A stretch of 64,000 bases of DNA, taken from Brachycybe producta. Taxonomy: Eukaryota > Arthropoda > Diplopoda > Playtdesmida > Andrognathidae. The DNA lies in the NCBI GenBank assembly GCA_036925085.1, contig JAUPFP010000120.1, forward strand, positions 1 to 64,000. The letters are read 5' to 3'. Shown here one piece after another: positions 35,330 through 45,141 of this stretch. The notes under the pieces are model-generated. The model had not been told where the DNA came from and ran no database searches. It saw only the letters and a program-made list of their open reading frames with translations. Numbering within the stretch: position 1 is the stretch's first letter; every line of letters begins with the position of its first letter. Both the position numbers and the translations under genes were made by a program.

Positions 35330-36555
35330 TACTTATTCCACTGCAAGGTATCTTGGTTTTCTAATAAATGATGAGCGTAATTAAGAAAAGGAAGATTTGT
35401 CATGTCAAGTTATATAATAAAAACAAACTGTAAAATTCAGCAATTTTCAGTAAATTTTATAAATGTAATTACATATACATTTACATAAGTTTTTTTCAGG
35501 AATTTAGTTCGTATATACCGCAAGTATATTCAACATTTACACCAACATTACAACTACATCACTGTTCCGTATTGTAGTACGAGGGCTGCATTATTCGTAT
35601 TAACATAACTTGGGCTTTAAATCAAACATCCCTGTAATTTACCAATCTAAGTAAATCCTATGGCTCTACTGATCAAACGTTTCAGGTTTCTGGCAATATA
35701 GTATTCTAGTATTATATAGTATATAGTATATTATATAGTATATTATATAGTATTCTCTAAAAATTTCTACTTAAAATTATGAAGAAACTTACCTTTTGAT
35801 TGTCAAAATGATATTTAATTTTTTTAAAAGTACCTTCTTAATTAAAAAAAACTTCAAAATTAAACGGTATTTGGTAGAAACTTGCATGTTCAGATAGATG
35901 CGTCACCAAACAACATGAATTGGAACTAAAGCAATAAAAAGTATACTAGTATACCCTAGAAAAATATATTGATATATCGATATTTAAGCCTTCTGCCTGT
36001 GTTGTCACCTCACATTACTTTTAATTCACTATTCAAATACATGTATTTCCTGTTCATTTCAAAGTACTATGGATTTAATATTGAAATTATCCTACCTGCC
36101 ACGTGGCTCTTGAGTTGATGTGAAAGGTGTGTTGAGTTTAATATGACTAGGGACTACAAGTATTTGATTAAGGAGTTATGGGAATTGTGAAGTGACATTT
36201 GCCACTAAATTGAGAGAGAGACGTTTGTTTTTAGAAATTTAAAATGGCGTCGTTAGGTGACTAATAAAAGACTTCATTTTTAACTTTTTTATAATTTTTA
36301 ATGTCGTATTTTTAATTTTAAAAGTTATTTTAGCAATCGTTGGGTAAGTCTTCACGATATTTCAACAAAGAATCCTGCGAGTAGTGGTCTCTTTAAGAGG
36401 CTACATCACACAATTATTTCAAAAAATCTCCGCAAACAGCATTATAACACTGTTATTTTATTGAGGCCATAGACCCTTATTTTATATGTTCAGACTCCAC
36501 ATCAGCTTTGTAAGCAGTGAAAGAGAAAGTACTATAAACTGAGGTGCATATGAGC
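35330..36555. other. Intergenic, nothing recognised
   Basis: AT-rich. A degenerate TATAGTAT microsatellite lies near 35697-35755. No gene supported. Confidence 0.45.
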
Positions 36556-36790
36556 TAGGCTACTATAGCCATTCAACAACTACGAAACTTATTGACAGCC
36601 ATACGGATTGCCTGGATAAAGGCTCATGCTAGGCATCACTTCAATGAGCTGGCAGATGCGGCAGGAAAAAAAGGAACTCTACAAATGGCAATCAAGAAAT
36701 ATCTCATTTCAATGGCATGTATTCGACAGCATCAGTGGTTTCCATTTCAGATGGCATGGCAGCACATGTGGAACATAGAGTCATGGATGC
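36556..36790 (+). pseudogene. RNase H fragment of a non-LTR retrotransposon
   Basis: The plus-strand frame reads IRIAWIKAHARHHFNELADAAGKKG. RNase HI domains of LINEs carry W(V/I)KAH.G..GNE.AD..AK, so the helix with the catalytic His/Asp region is recognisable, although the GxxG between His and Asn-Glu has changed. Downstream residues (IRQHQWFPFQMAW) look like the region that follows RNase H. No other part of the element is nearby. Confidence 0.65.
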
Positions 36791-36904
36791 CAAACAGTTT
36801 CTTGCCAGAGGTAGTCCTGCATTTTAATTGTTTTGAGAGTCGGCCAAGCTGGTTCAACATACAAAGTGGGGTCGGTTATGGTCGACCAGAAATAAGCCGG
36901 GTCG

Positions 36905-37017
36905 AATGAAGCGGCCGTGCTGAATTAAGCAGCTTGGCCGAATAAAGCGGCCGGGCTGAATTAAGCAGCTTCGCCGAATAAAGCGGCCAGGCTGAATTAA
37001 GCAGCTTGGCCGAATAA
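36905..37017. repeat. 36-bp tandem repeat, three copies
   Basis: GCGGCCG.GCTGAATTAAGC recurs at 36911, 36947 and 36983, a strict 36-bp period, with units ending in CAGCTTGGCCGAATAAA. The unit is GC-rich compared with its surroundings. No function seen. Confidence 0.9.
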
Positions 37018-37274
37018 TGTTATTAAAGAATCAACAAAGTAAATATTGATTTTTTTTATAAATTATATCAAAATTCAAAACAAAATCTTTACCTTTATTG
37101 CTGCAAAGTTTACAAAGACAACTTTTCAGCCCCACCTTCATCCATTTTTTCCCTAAAGTGAATTCTTAAGCATAAAGAGTAGAGCAGTAACTCAGGACTG
37201 ACAGTGTGAAGCTTCCTATAGGTTTATTATAGAAAAGGCTAATGTGGGACGAAAAATGTATGTTCACAAAAAAA

Positions 37275-37392
37275 CAAATTCAACCCAAACAGCCAATTCA
37301 ACCCAAGTGGCCCATTCGACCCAAATGGCCCATTCAACCCAAATGGCCCATTTGACCCAAAGAGCCCATTCGACCCAAAATGGCCCATTCGG
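37275..37392. repeat. 18-bp tandem repeat GGCCCATTCGACCCAAAT
   Basis: About six degenerate units of GGCCCATTCGACCCAAAT, alternating TTCGACCC and TTCAACCC. The minus-strand frame reads as GSNGPFG repeats, which follows from the 18-bp period. Confidence 0.85.
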
Positions 37393-38012
37393 CCAATAGA
37401 ATAGAAGTGTGCCATGCAATTCTCTTTTCTTGGTACTTTTTTAAAAGGCTGCAATTTCGATTTATTCATCTGGAAAAAACGACTTTCGTCCCAACTCGAA
37501 ATTGGGGTCTCCTGAAAAAAAGTTACAAGACAATTTGTAGGGCACACTTTGTTCATGTCACCTGTATAGTTTTGCAAATTTATGATGCTCACAAAACGCA
37601 GGATGACAAAAAACGTTTGTCGCCAAAAACTTTTTTTCAAAACTTTTCTCTTTTTTGAAAAGAGCAATAGAAGAAGAGGGAGGGAGCCTTATCTGTACAT
37701 GATGCGTTTTCCTCCTCCCACCACCCCCACACAACACAAACGAAAAAGGTCTAATTCACAAAATGTAAAATTGACGAAAAACATTTCGCGTCTTTTCTCT
37801 TTTTTGCAAAAAGCGAGAGAAAAAAGTGTGTGTGGGGGTGTCTTTATCAGTAAAGATAGTAGGGCTGGCAAGATTTTTCATATTTCGAAAATTTTTTTAA
37901 ATATCATGTGATATTTTTTTAAAAAATGCACCGATATATCGAAAAATATCAAAAACATGAATGACCAATGGTTTTTTTTATTCAGTATGAAAGTTGGCAG
38001 TATGTAAGGTTA
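37393..38012. other. Intergenic, nothing recognised
   Basis: Contains two similar T-rich/purine stretches (TTTTCTCTTTTTTG.AAA near 37641 and 37793), each followed by a GTG-rich or GGG-rich segment, suggesting an old local duplication. No gene. The last four bases, GTTA (38009-38012), are the left target duplication of the LTR element. Confidence 0.45.
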
Positions 38013-38700
38013 TGTGAGCTTTTGACATCAACCAATATTTTATTACCAACCTTTAGATGACATTTTCTACTTTTCGTTTCTTCTCTGAGCAGTATGACAC
38101 CTGCACAGAGAAGATCCGAGCTGTAGAGAGAGCTGGATGGAGATAGATTGTAGTCACTCTTCTGCATGGGGGTGTAATCGATGCAGGAGAGTGGCGGCCA
38201 TCTCTCTCTCTTCCGGTTGATGCTGATATACATCTTCTCCATCGGTATTCCGACTAGAGAAGATGTTGTAGCTGCTGAGAATCGTATAGCTCCTGCCCTA
38301 TGAAACCTCCGGCCTCTGAAGAGAAGTTGTTAACATAAAGACATAGAGACAACGCTACTTCTTGTTACAACACTTTTATTCATTCCTTGTAAGAAGTACA
38401 GATACAAGGGTGAATAGTAAAATACTAACTGGAAATCCTCAGGCCCATGATTTGGAATGTATCGCAAAAACAGGCAAAGGAAAGAACTGAGGAACAAAGA
38501 GGAACATGGTCCTTTTATACCTTGGACCTGTGTACACCTGCGAGGTGTAACCAGGTCCAAGTGACCATGGTCCTTTATGTATCAATCCGCCACTTGGGCA
38601 TGAGTCAGAAAGGTGAGTCAGAGAGGAGGGAGGGACGGTTGAGAGTTGTTTACCCCCCAGGCTATGGTTTTGGCGGGATCACGATTTACAGGGTGTTACA
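38013..38700 (-). repeat. 3' LTR (sense orientation) of the LTR element
   Basis: In the element's sense direction it begins TGTAACACCC and ends GAGCTCACA-like (TGTGAGC on the plus strand). A minus-strand TATA box, TATAAAAGG, lies at about 38511-38519 and an AATAAA word about 140 bp further on, near 38377. The bases just inside the element read AAAGTTGGAGGG in sense, a weak polypurine tract. Confidence 0.9.
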
Positions 38701-39102
38701 TACCCTCCAACTTTGCTTGGAGTACGTCCTCGTACTCCAGCCAAGGGTGGAAGGTTTTCAAGTTACGCAGCGGGGAGACATGGGTGGCTGAGGACTTACC
38801 GTGTACAGAGGTGGTTATGGAAAGGCACTGGCACCAAAGTGTCAGCGCCCTTAAAAATTGGAAAAGGCTGAAAACATAAAACAAAGATAATTAATGCTCG
38901 CTGAGTGGCGAGCCGCTATTGGAATCTAAAAAGAAAAGAACAGTTGCAACGTATTTTATTTTTTTATAAATTTTTCGATAATGCCACCCGGATGGGTGGC
39001 AACCACATGAGTACATGTGGCGCGCAGCTATCCCTGCTGCGGAGGGTGGGGAAAATCCTGGGTCCATGAACCGTACGGGGGGTAATCCCGCCAGACCTGG
39101 CC

Positions 39103-41280
39103 TCATCGGTAGCTGGATGCGGCAGACAGCCATTGTCCCTGGTCGTCAGGTAGATCCCGGTGGAAGATATTGAAGATGTCCCGGTCCCCGATAATCTTAC
39201 GGGAGGACCGCTTGTTGTACAGTGTAGCCCAAGCGGCGTCCCATAAGACGGCGATTCGGTAACGAGGATCCGGTTCCGGAATGTAGTGACGACTGGTACG
39301 GAACGTCTGTCCAGCTGGCAGTCTAAAGACGGAGTTGACGAAAGCTCCCAAAAGGGCTTCCGTGGCTTCATCGATGGCATCTCCGGCGAAACTGGTGGTT
39401 TCAACAATCCGTCTTCTTGGGAAGACGATGGTGATGAGGACACTTGTTAGGCGGGAGAGTCCCACGACATATCGCTCCCGGGGAGGGAGGTCCAGACGGG
39501 GAAACCCTTCCTCCAAAGAGAAGTGTCCTACGTAAAGGGTGTTGGCAGAGCGCACTTCGCGCTGCCAAGTGACCCACCGATTGTTGAGCAACCTCTCGCC
39601 GGAGGTGGCTGCACGGAACGGATGATCCAGCGGTAACCGCCCCAGAGTAGCCCCGGCATGGGGTACAGTGGGCGGTGCGGCTGGTCGGGCTGGTGTTGGA
39701 GCCGCAGGTTCCAAAGAAACTGATGCACCCGTGATAGGCCTGGCATGGCGCAAGGCGGACCGGGCCATATCGCGGGCCCGCTGACGTAGTCGCTTCGATG
39801 CCGACTTCCTGCTCAGCGCCTCCAGTGGCTTGGCACTTCCTGGTGCACGGCCCAGTGCTTCCATGGGGTCACCTCCCTGTCGCATGACGTCTTGCAGAAG
39901 GTTTGTGATGGCCTTCTGTTTTTTCAAGAACGCGGCACGCTCTGCGGAAGGTGGCGGCATCAAAGGTGTAGGCGTAGGTTGTCCAGAAGGGCGGCCCGGA
40001 GGTGGCGGAGGAGGAGAGCGATGCGGGACCCGAGTAGGAGGGCCCCGAGTTTCGTAGCGATGGTCGCGGTCCAGTTGGACTCGGTGATCCTGTAGGTCTT
40101 GCCTGACCCTTGGGTCGAAGTTATTACGCGGCGGAGGGCCGCGTCCAGAGGAACCACGTTGTTCCTGCTGACTTCTTCCGTCGGGTCGGCGTTGGGGCGA
40201 AAGATGGGAACCACGTGGCGAAGAGCGACGTGGTTGTGGCCGTTGAAGAGAGTCTCGAGAAGAGTGGTGGCCCCTGTAGGACTGTTGAGGCTCCTTGGGG
40301 CGAGCCCCAGTGGGAACCTGAACACGAACAGGTTGGGGAACCACCACTATGGAAGGTAGCTTTGGAGTCGGAGTTGGTGTGGCGGCCTCGCTGCGTGGAG
40401 GCGTGGCACATCGGGAGGTTGGTGGTGACGATAATGGTGTATGAGGAGGAGGCGGCGGAGTGATTGACGGCACCGGTGAGCAGTGTTGGAAAGGCTCTGG
40501 TGGCGTTATGGGTGGAGAAGGAGATGTGGAGAGGCCAGTTGTCAGGGTTGCTGGCGAGTCGGAGGATGGAGATGATGACGTAGCTGACGACGTAACTCGG
40601 GCGGCTTCTTGGAGTCGGGCCTCGATTTGCAGGAGCTCCTCCTTCGGGAGTTGCGCCGTACACGGTAAGCCCAGCTCGACAAGGCGGGCGCAAACCGCAC
40701 GGAGGTACGCCAGATTGTCCTCCCCTTCCTTCTTATCTCTGGCTGCCCGACGAAGAGCAGCCTCCCTCTGCAGCTCCAAGTGGAGGTCTTCGAGGGGGGA
40801 GGGCACAGATCCACCTCCCCCACGCATCCCTCTTGCTTCAGCTCCACCCGGAATGGGTTGACCAGGCGCGATGCTATCGCGGAACGCCTGGTTAACCCCC
40901 CATGCCATTGTATTAATATCGATGCGGTCTTCCCGCTCCTCCCAGTAGTGTTTTGATGTCGTAACGTCGAAGGTGACGATGCTGCTTGGAGCAGCAGGCT
41001 TCCCTTCGCGCCCGACATTGGCAGGTCGCTTGAAGCTTGCTTTTAGGCGCTTCTCCCCACGCCGGTGAAAATTCTCCGGTTCGGAGGAGGTGCGGCGCCT
41101 ATCTATTGTGTTTGGCGACTCTCTTCTTGTTATTGGCGCACTGGCGGCGCCCGCCTTTCGTAGCTGGCAGGTAGATTGAGAGAGAGGTTCAGCGGTCCCC
41201 GCCGTTCCACTCTCCGTCTCATCTTCACTAGAAGAGGCAGACATCATTCTGCCTCCTCTCCATGAGCCTCTACCTGGCAT
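39103..41280 (-). CDS. Unknown 725-residue protein of the LTR element (ORF X)
   Basis: A single uninterrupted minus-strand frame that occupies the place expected for pol or env. The N-terminal part is Ser/Glu/Arg-rich. A short helical segment follows at about residues 170-235, with charged repeats such as ELQREAALRRAARDKKEG. Residues about 240-440 are a long Pro/Ser/Arg-rich low-complexity region (PPPPPHTPLSSPP and similar). The C-terminal 170 residues look folded, with LLNNRWVTWQREVR, LPPRERYVVGLSRL and IAVLWDAAWATLYNK. I see no reverse transcriptase (no Y/F-x-D-D), no integrase zinc finger, no membrane segment and no signal peptide. Intactness in a young element argues for function, perhaps a nucleic-acid-binding or structural role. 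The family is not recognised. Confidence 0.7.
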   Translation of the reverse strand: MPGRGSWRGGRMMSASSSEDETESGTAGTAEPLSQSTCQLRKAGAASAPITRRESPNTIDRRRTSSEPENFHRRGEKRLKASFKRPANVGREGKPAAPSSIVTFDVTTSKHYWEEREDRIDINTMAWGVNQAFRDSIAPGQPIPGGAEARGMRGGGGSVPSPLEDLHLELQREAALRRAARDKKEGEDNLAYLRAVCARLVELGLPCTAQLPKEELLQIEARLQEAARVTSSATSSSPSSDSPATLTTGLSTSPSPPITPPEPFQHCSPVPSITPPPPPHTPLSSPPTSRCATPPRSEAATPTPTPKLPSIVVVPQPVRVQVPTGARPKEPQQSYRGHHSSRDSLQRPQPRRSSPRGSHLSPQRRPDGRSQQEQRGSSGRGPPPRNNFDPRVRQDLQDHRVQLDRDHRYETRGPPTRVPHRSPPPPPPGRPSGQPTPTPLMPPPSAERAAFLKKQKAITNLLQDVMRQGGDPMEALGRAPGSAKPLEALSRKSASKRLRQRARDMARSALRHARPITGASVSLEPAAPTPARPAAPPTVPHAGATLGRLPLDHPFRAATSGERLLNNRWVTWQREVRSANTLYVGHFSLEEGFPRLDLPPRERYVVGLSRLTSVLITIVFPRRRIVETTSFAGDAIDEATEALLGAFVNSVFRLPAGQTFRTSRHYIPEPDPRYRIAVLWDAAWATLYNKRSSRKIIGDRDIFNIFHRDLPDDQGQWLSAASSYR

Positions 41281-42759
41281 ATTTCCTGAAGAGTTTAAAA
41301 GTTCTTACTTTTTCAAAAGTCCCGCTGCTGGTGGTTACTTCCAAATAATAACAGAAATCGGTCCCCGATCACTCTGTTATTATTTCAAGAGGTCCAAAGA
41401 GTTCTGAAGGTCTGATGCACTGCACGTGAGTTCAAAGGCTTGAAGGTGGCACTCAAGCTTTGGTTTAACAACAAAAACTGAAGAAGTTCGAAATTAAGAT
41501 TTGGAACTTGGCACAGAAGTAGATTGAAGATTTGGTGATATAAAGAGATGAACACAAACGAGTGCTTCTTTGAAGAGAGCAAATCAAGTGGTAATTGACC
41601 AAGTTTGGTCACTTTCTTATTTAATTTTAAAAGTTAGAAGGGCCGGCCCCTTTTAGAATAAGACACCTTACTCTAATTGGTTTCTTCACGACTTTATTTA
41701 TTGGGGGTGGGGGTTGTCCCACCGATATTAGATGTGAGAGGTGTTGATCTAATTCTTATCAGAGTCGGTCCTGTTTATTATTTTTAGATAAACAAAAGGA
41801 CTAAGGAATCTCGAGGGGGAAGGGCCGTTATTTTATTTCACACCGAGGTGTGAAGTTGCCCATTAACTTTCTCCCCTTCCTTTCCTTAATGCCTTTTTTT
41901 GGAAAGAATAGGTCAGCAAGGTTACTAATGTACCTTGCTGTTTGTTATTATTTTTAGGGGGGAGTGGGGCAGGAGTTGGTGTCCCACAATTCGATCTTAA
42001 TTGAGAGGGTGACAGGTTCTTTAATTTTATTTTTTAATTGAAGGTGTCCGCTCTCACAAAATCCTCAAAACTGATTTTCTTCCTTTTTTTATTTGTTTAT
42101 GGCCAGCAGTTTTTGTTGTTTGTTTTTTTTTCTTTGAAGTCCCAGTGCATCGGTCTGGCCCCCAGAGCAATTGTCTCTTTGAAGTTTCTATCCTTCTACT
42201 GTCAACAGCATGGTCAATGACGTCCGTCCATAATAAAGGGGAGCACGGTGTTTTTCTTTTGCTGACCCTTTTATGGCTCTTGATTTTTCTTCTGAACGTC
42301 CTTGACTAGCCTTCGGCATTTTTCCCAGGTGTACCACGTGGTTGACAGTTGTTTGTGAAGGCCACGTGGTTCCGGTGTAGTTTATTGCATGTTTGAAATG
42401 GTTGCCAATATGTAAATATTGGCGGCCATTTTGAAAAGTTTAAAAGTGTTTCGAAAATTAAAGTTGTATGAATTTTGTAGAGTTTTGGGAGTTATTTGAG
42501 AGTGTTTAGAGGGGTTGTTGATGCTGTGGGGTTGTTTATTCGTTGGGGGGTTCCTTTTATCCCCTCCCCCACCTCTTGACAACTGTCCTCAGTTGTTTCT
42601 TAACACAACAATTCTCAAATTCCTCCCGCTCTTCTATTGTTGATATTTGATGGTTGCTGGTGTTTATTTCCATAGTCATGAAATAAACACTGGTGAATTA
42701 TTGTTTTATTTTCGTCGTGTTTGGTTTCTTGACAGCGTGGGTGGCCGTTGCTTTCGTTG
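41281..42759 (-). other. Non-coding spacer between gag-pro and ORF X
   Basis: About 1.5 kb, T-rich on the plus strand in its middle part, without a frame of note or reverse transcriptase motif. Two CCACGTGGTT-like palindromic words lie near 42333 and 42362. It may hold a splice acceptor or internal promoter for ORF X; neither can be shown from the sequence. Confidence 0.5.
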
Positions 42760-45141
42760 TCACTTACGGGGTGGAGTTTCGAGGTTTTCCTTAGAGGTGC
42801 TGGCAGATTTGCCAGGGGCCTCTACGGAAGTTTCTCCCAGAGCCCATCCGATGTGTGCTTCGATGCATTCTTGTCGGAGTGTGGACTCGAAGAGATCGTC
42901 CTCCACGTATACTTTGTTTGTTGTCATGGACACAGCTAAGTGCAGAGCCCGGCCTAGATCTCGGCCTAAGATGGCTTCGTGCCGGCCGGTAATCACTAGT
43001 AAGTGCCCTCGCACAGCGTGGGGGCCTAGCTGGACCGTCGCGGCGAGTCGCCCCACCACGGTGATCCTTTGGCCTCCCACACCCTGAATGTTGGGTGGGA
43101 TTAACACAGGCTCGATTTCGAACTTGTGTTCCTGCGCGAGTTCAATGGTGATAACGCTGCCCGTAGCTCCGGTGTCCGCGAGCATTCGTATACTCTTTCC
43201 GTTGATCGTGACGGCGATGCGCGGGTTCTTGTCGCTGGCATCATAGTCTCCGACTTCTTGAGGTGAACAGCTGCTTACCAGCTGCTCATACACCGTTGTC
43301 ATTAGTCTTCGGCAGCAGGAGTGGCCCTTCGTCGGCGATTGGGTTCCGGGAGCCATGATGGCTATTGTTTTATTTTCACGGCACCCAATCTCCTTGGTGG
43401 ATTGTTTAAGGACGTCGAGCGTGTCCTGCCAAATGATTAGCTCGTCCGGGGTCCACTTATGTGCAGGAGCCCGGTCGAGCACCTTGACTGGTATGTCCTC
43501 AGAGTCGTCAGAGCTGTCGCTGTCGGGTTTATCAGGAGTAGGTACTCCGGCGGCTGAGTCCGCTGCTGGAAGAGGAATCCGGCGGATTTGTCCCGCCACT
43601 CGTATCAGAGCAAACTCAATGCCGTCTTCGGTGATGATATCCGTTTCAGGCACCTCTCCTTTGATGTCATAGTCGGTAACCGGCTCCCCAAACTGCTTGA
43701 TTGCAACCTTCTTCTTCGGTTGCCGACACTCACGGACGAAATGCCCCAGTTTGCCACAATTATAACACGTCGACTTACTCTTGTCGAACGTGCGAGTGGT
43801 CTCTGGTTGGGGGTCCGCTGCAGAGTGTCGGTTAGAATTGGTGGCAGCAGTCTGACTAGGCTTTTTATCATGCCTAGACCGGTGTGGTTTGTCTTTAGGG
43901 CTGGCGGCTGCCGCCGGCTCCTGGTCGGTCTTCGATGCTCCTTTACCCGACTGTGAATCAGCTGCGGGTTTTGGTTCCGTCGGCCATTTATCCAAGGACA
44001 GCAAGACCACCTCCATATTGAGGACGGCGTTTGCGAAGTCCTTGAACGACGTCGTAGATGCGTGATGCGCGGCGTTCTGTATGGTGGGATGTAGAGCGTG
44101 GCGCAACTGGCTTATACGTAGCTGATCGTCAAGTTGCGGGTAAACTCGGTCGCCGAGTATCATAAACTCCCAGATGAAAGCTTGTGTACTCTCACCTTCC
44201 TTCTGGAGCATCTCTGTATACTTTTTCTCCAAGATGGCCAGTTCGTTCGGCTTCCCGAACGTATCTACCATCTGTACTCTCAGTGCTGGCCAAGGAATGT
44301 CCTGAAGCTCATACCTCAGTTTACTCAGCCACGTACGGGCGGCCCCAGTGAAACACCCCGTGATGTATTCCTCCTTGTGGTGGTCTTTCCAACCGTACAG
44401 GTGTGCTACTTCCTCGAATTCTTCCAGGAAGGGACGGAAACCTGTCAATCCGTTGAATTTTTGGATTGAGTCGGCTGGGTGGCGACCGCTGTATTTCTTA
44501 TTGAATTCTTCCACGGAGGGTTCTCTGGGGGTTGGTCGATAGATGCCATCCTGGACGTTTGGCATTCCAGCCGGCATCAGACCTACCCCTTGCGGTGGAA
44601 AACGTGGCGCGTAAACTGAAGTGCCTTGTGTCGCTCCTTGGTGAGGCTGTTGTTCCGGGGGTACCGAGCGGCGACCGCTACGTGCAACCCGGACAAGCGA
44701 GTGAGGAGAATCAGCACGTGTCGTAATCGGTATTTCCGCACGCTCATCTCTGTGACGCGGATCATCTGACTGCCCTTGTTGTTGCCAGTCAGGGTTACGC
44801 GGTAGATGACGTGTGTGCGGTGTGTAATGTCTTTCGTAACGATCGTGACGCTCTCTGTAGCCAACATAGGGGGCTGAAGAGGCGTCCGAGTCATCGTCGC
44901 GAAGTCGGTGTGTGCGTGTTGTCCGCCGTGGTGTAGTCGGTCGATTCGGTGTGAATCGGTCGTCTATGAACTGAGACATACGAGTCGAGAGTGCAGCCAC
45001 TTGTTGTGACAGGTGGTCAAACTCGGCCCCAGTCGGCCGCGGCGGTGGTGTCACATCAGTAGTCACGGGTACTTCCAACAGATCTTCGTGCGAACCCTGG
45101 TGATCAGACAGGGACCCCGTATTATCGTGTGAGGTAGCCAT
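42760..45141 (-). CDS. gag-pro: Gag-protease polyprotein of the LTR element
   Basis: Intact 793-residue frame. The N-terminus is polar with an early helix. A retrotransposon Gag (capsid-like) domain follows, with FRPFLEEFEEVAHLYGW, GAARTWLSKLRYEL and RISQLRHALHPTIQ, in roughly residues 230-390. A zinc knuckle CYNCGKLGHFVREC (C-x2-C-x4-H-x4-C) sits at about residues 459-472. A retropepsin follows, with active-site LADTGATGSVI (Asp at about residue 656) and flap-partner motif AILGRDLGR near 723-731. It ends 60 residues later with its own stop, so no reverse transcriptase is fused or overlapping. Gag assembles the particle and packages RNA; the protease matures it. A separate minus-strand frame, 45343-45122, overlaps the start codon and could act as an upstream ORF. 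Confidence 0.92.
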   Translation of the reverse strand: MATSHDNTGSLSDHQGSHEDLLEVPVTTDVTPPPRPTGAEFDHLSQQVAALSTRMSQFIDDRFTPNRPTTPRRTTRTHRLRDDDSDASSAPYVGYRERHDRYERHYTPHTRHLPRNPDWQQQGQSDDPRHRDERAEIPITTRADSPHSLVRVARSGRRSVPPEQQPHQGATQGTSVYAPRFPPQGVGLMPAGMPNVQDGIYRPTPREPSVEEFNKKYSGRHPADSIQKFNGLTGFRPFLEEFEEVAHLYGWKDHHKEEYITGCFTGAARTWLSKLRYELQDIPWPALRVQMVDTFGKPNELAILEKKYTEMLQKEGESTQAFIWEFMILGDRVYPQLDDQLRISQLRHALHPTIQNAAHHASTTSFKDFANAVLNMEVVLLSLDKWPTEPKPAADSQSGKGASKTDQEPAAAASPKDKPHRSRHDKKPSQTAATNSNRHSAADPQPETTRTFDKSKSTCYNCGKLGHFVRECRQPKKKVAIKQFGEPVTDYDIKGEVPETDIITEDGIEFALIRVAGQIRRIPLPAADSAAGVPTPDKPDSDSSDDSEDIPVKVLDRAPAHKWTPDELIIWQDTLDVLKQSTKEIGCRENKTIAIMAPGTQSPTKGHSCCRRLMTTVYEQLVSSCSPQEVGDYDASDKNPRIAVTINGKSIRMLADTGATGSVITIELAQEHKFEIEPVLIPPNIQGVGGQRITVVGRLAATVQLGPHAVRGHLLVITGRHEAILGRDLGRALHLAVSMTTNKVYVEDDLFESTLRQECIEAHIGWALGETSVEAPGKSASTSKENLETPPRK

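Noticed and set aside
37239-37667. 142-codon minus-strand frame with GSNGPFG repeats
   Set aside because: The repeats come from the 18-bp tandem repeat; the rest has no features and the start is arbitrary.
39335-40861. Plus-strand frames opposite ORF X (39335, 39830, 39892, 40099, 40110, 40460)
   Set aside because: They are shadows of the GC-rich minus-strand ORF X, short and mutually overlapping.
41281-42759. Possible remnant of reverse transcriptase between gag-pro and ORF X
   Set aside because: I looked for F/Y-x-D-D, LPQG and integrase HHCC or DDE words on the minus strand and found none.
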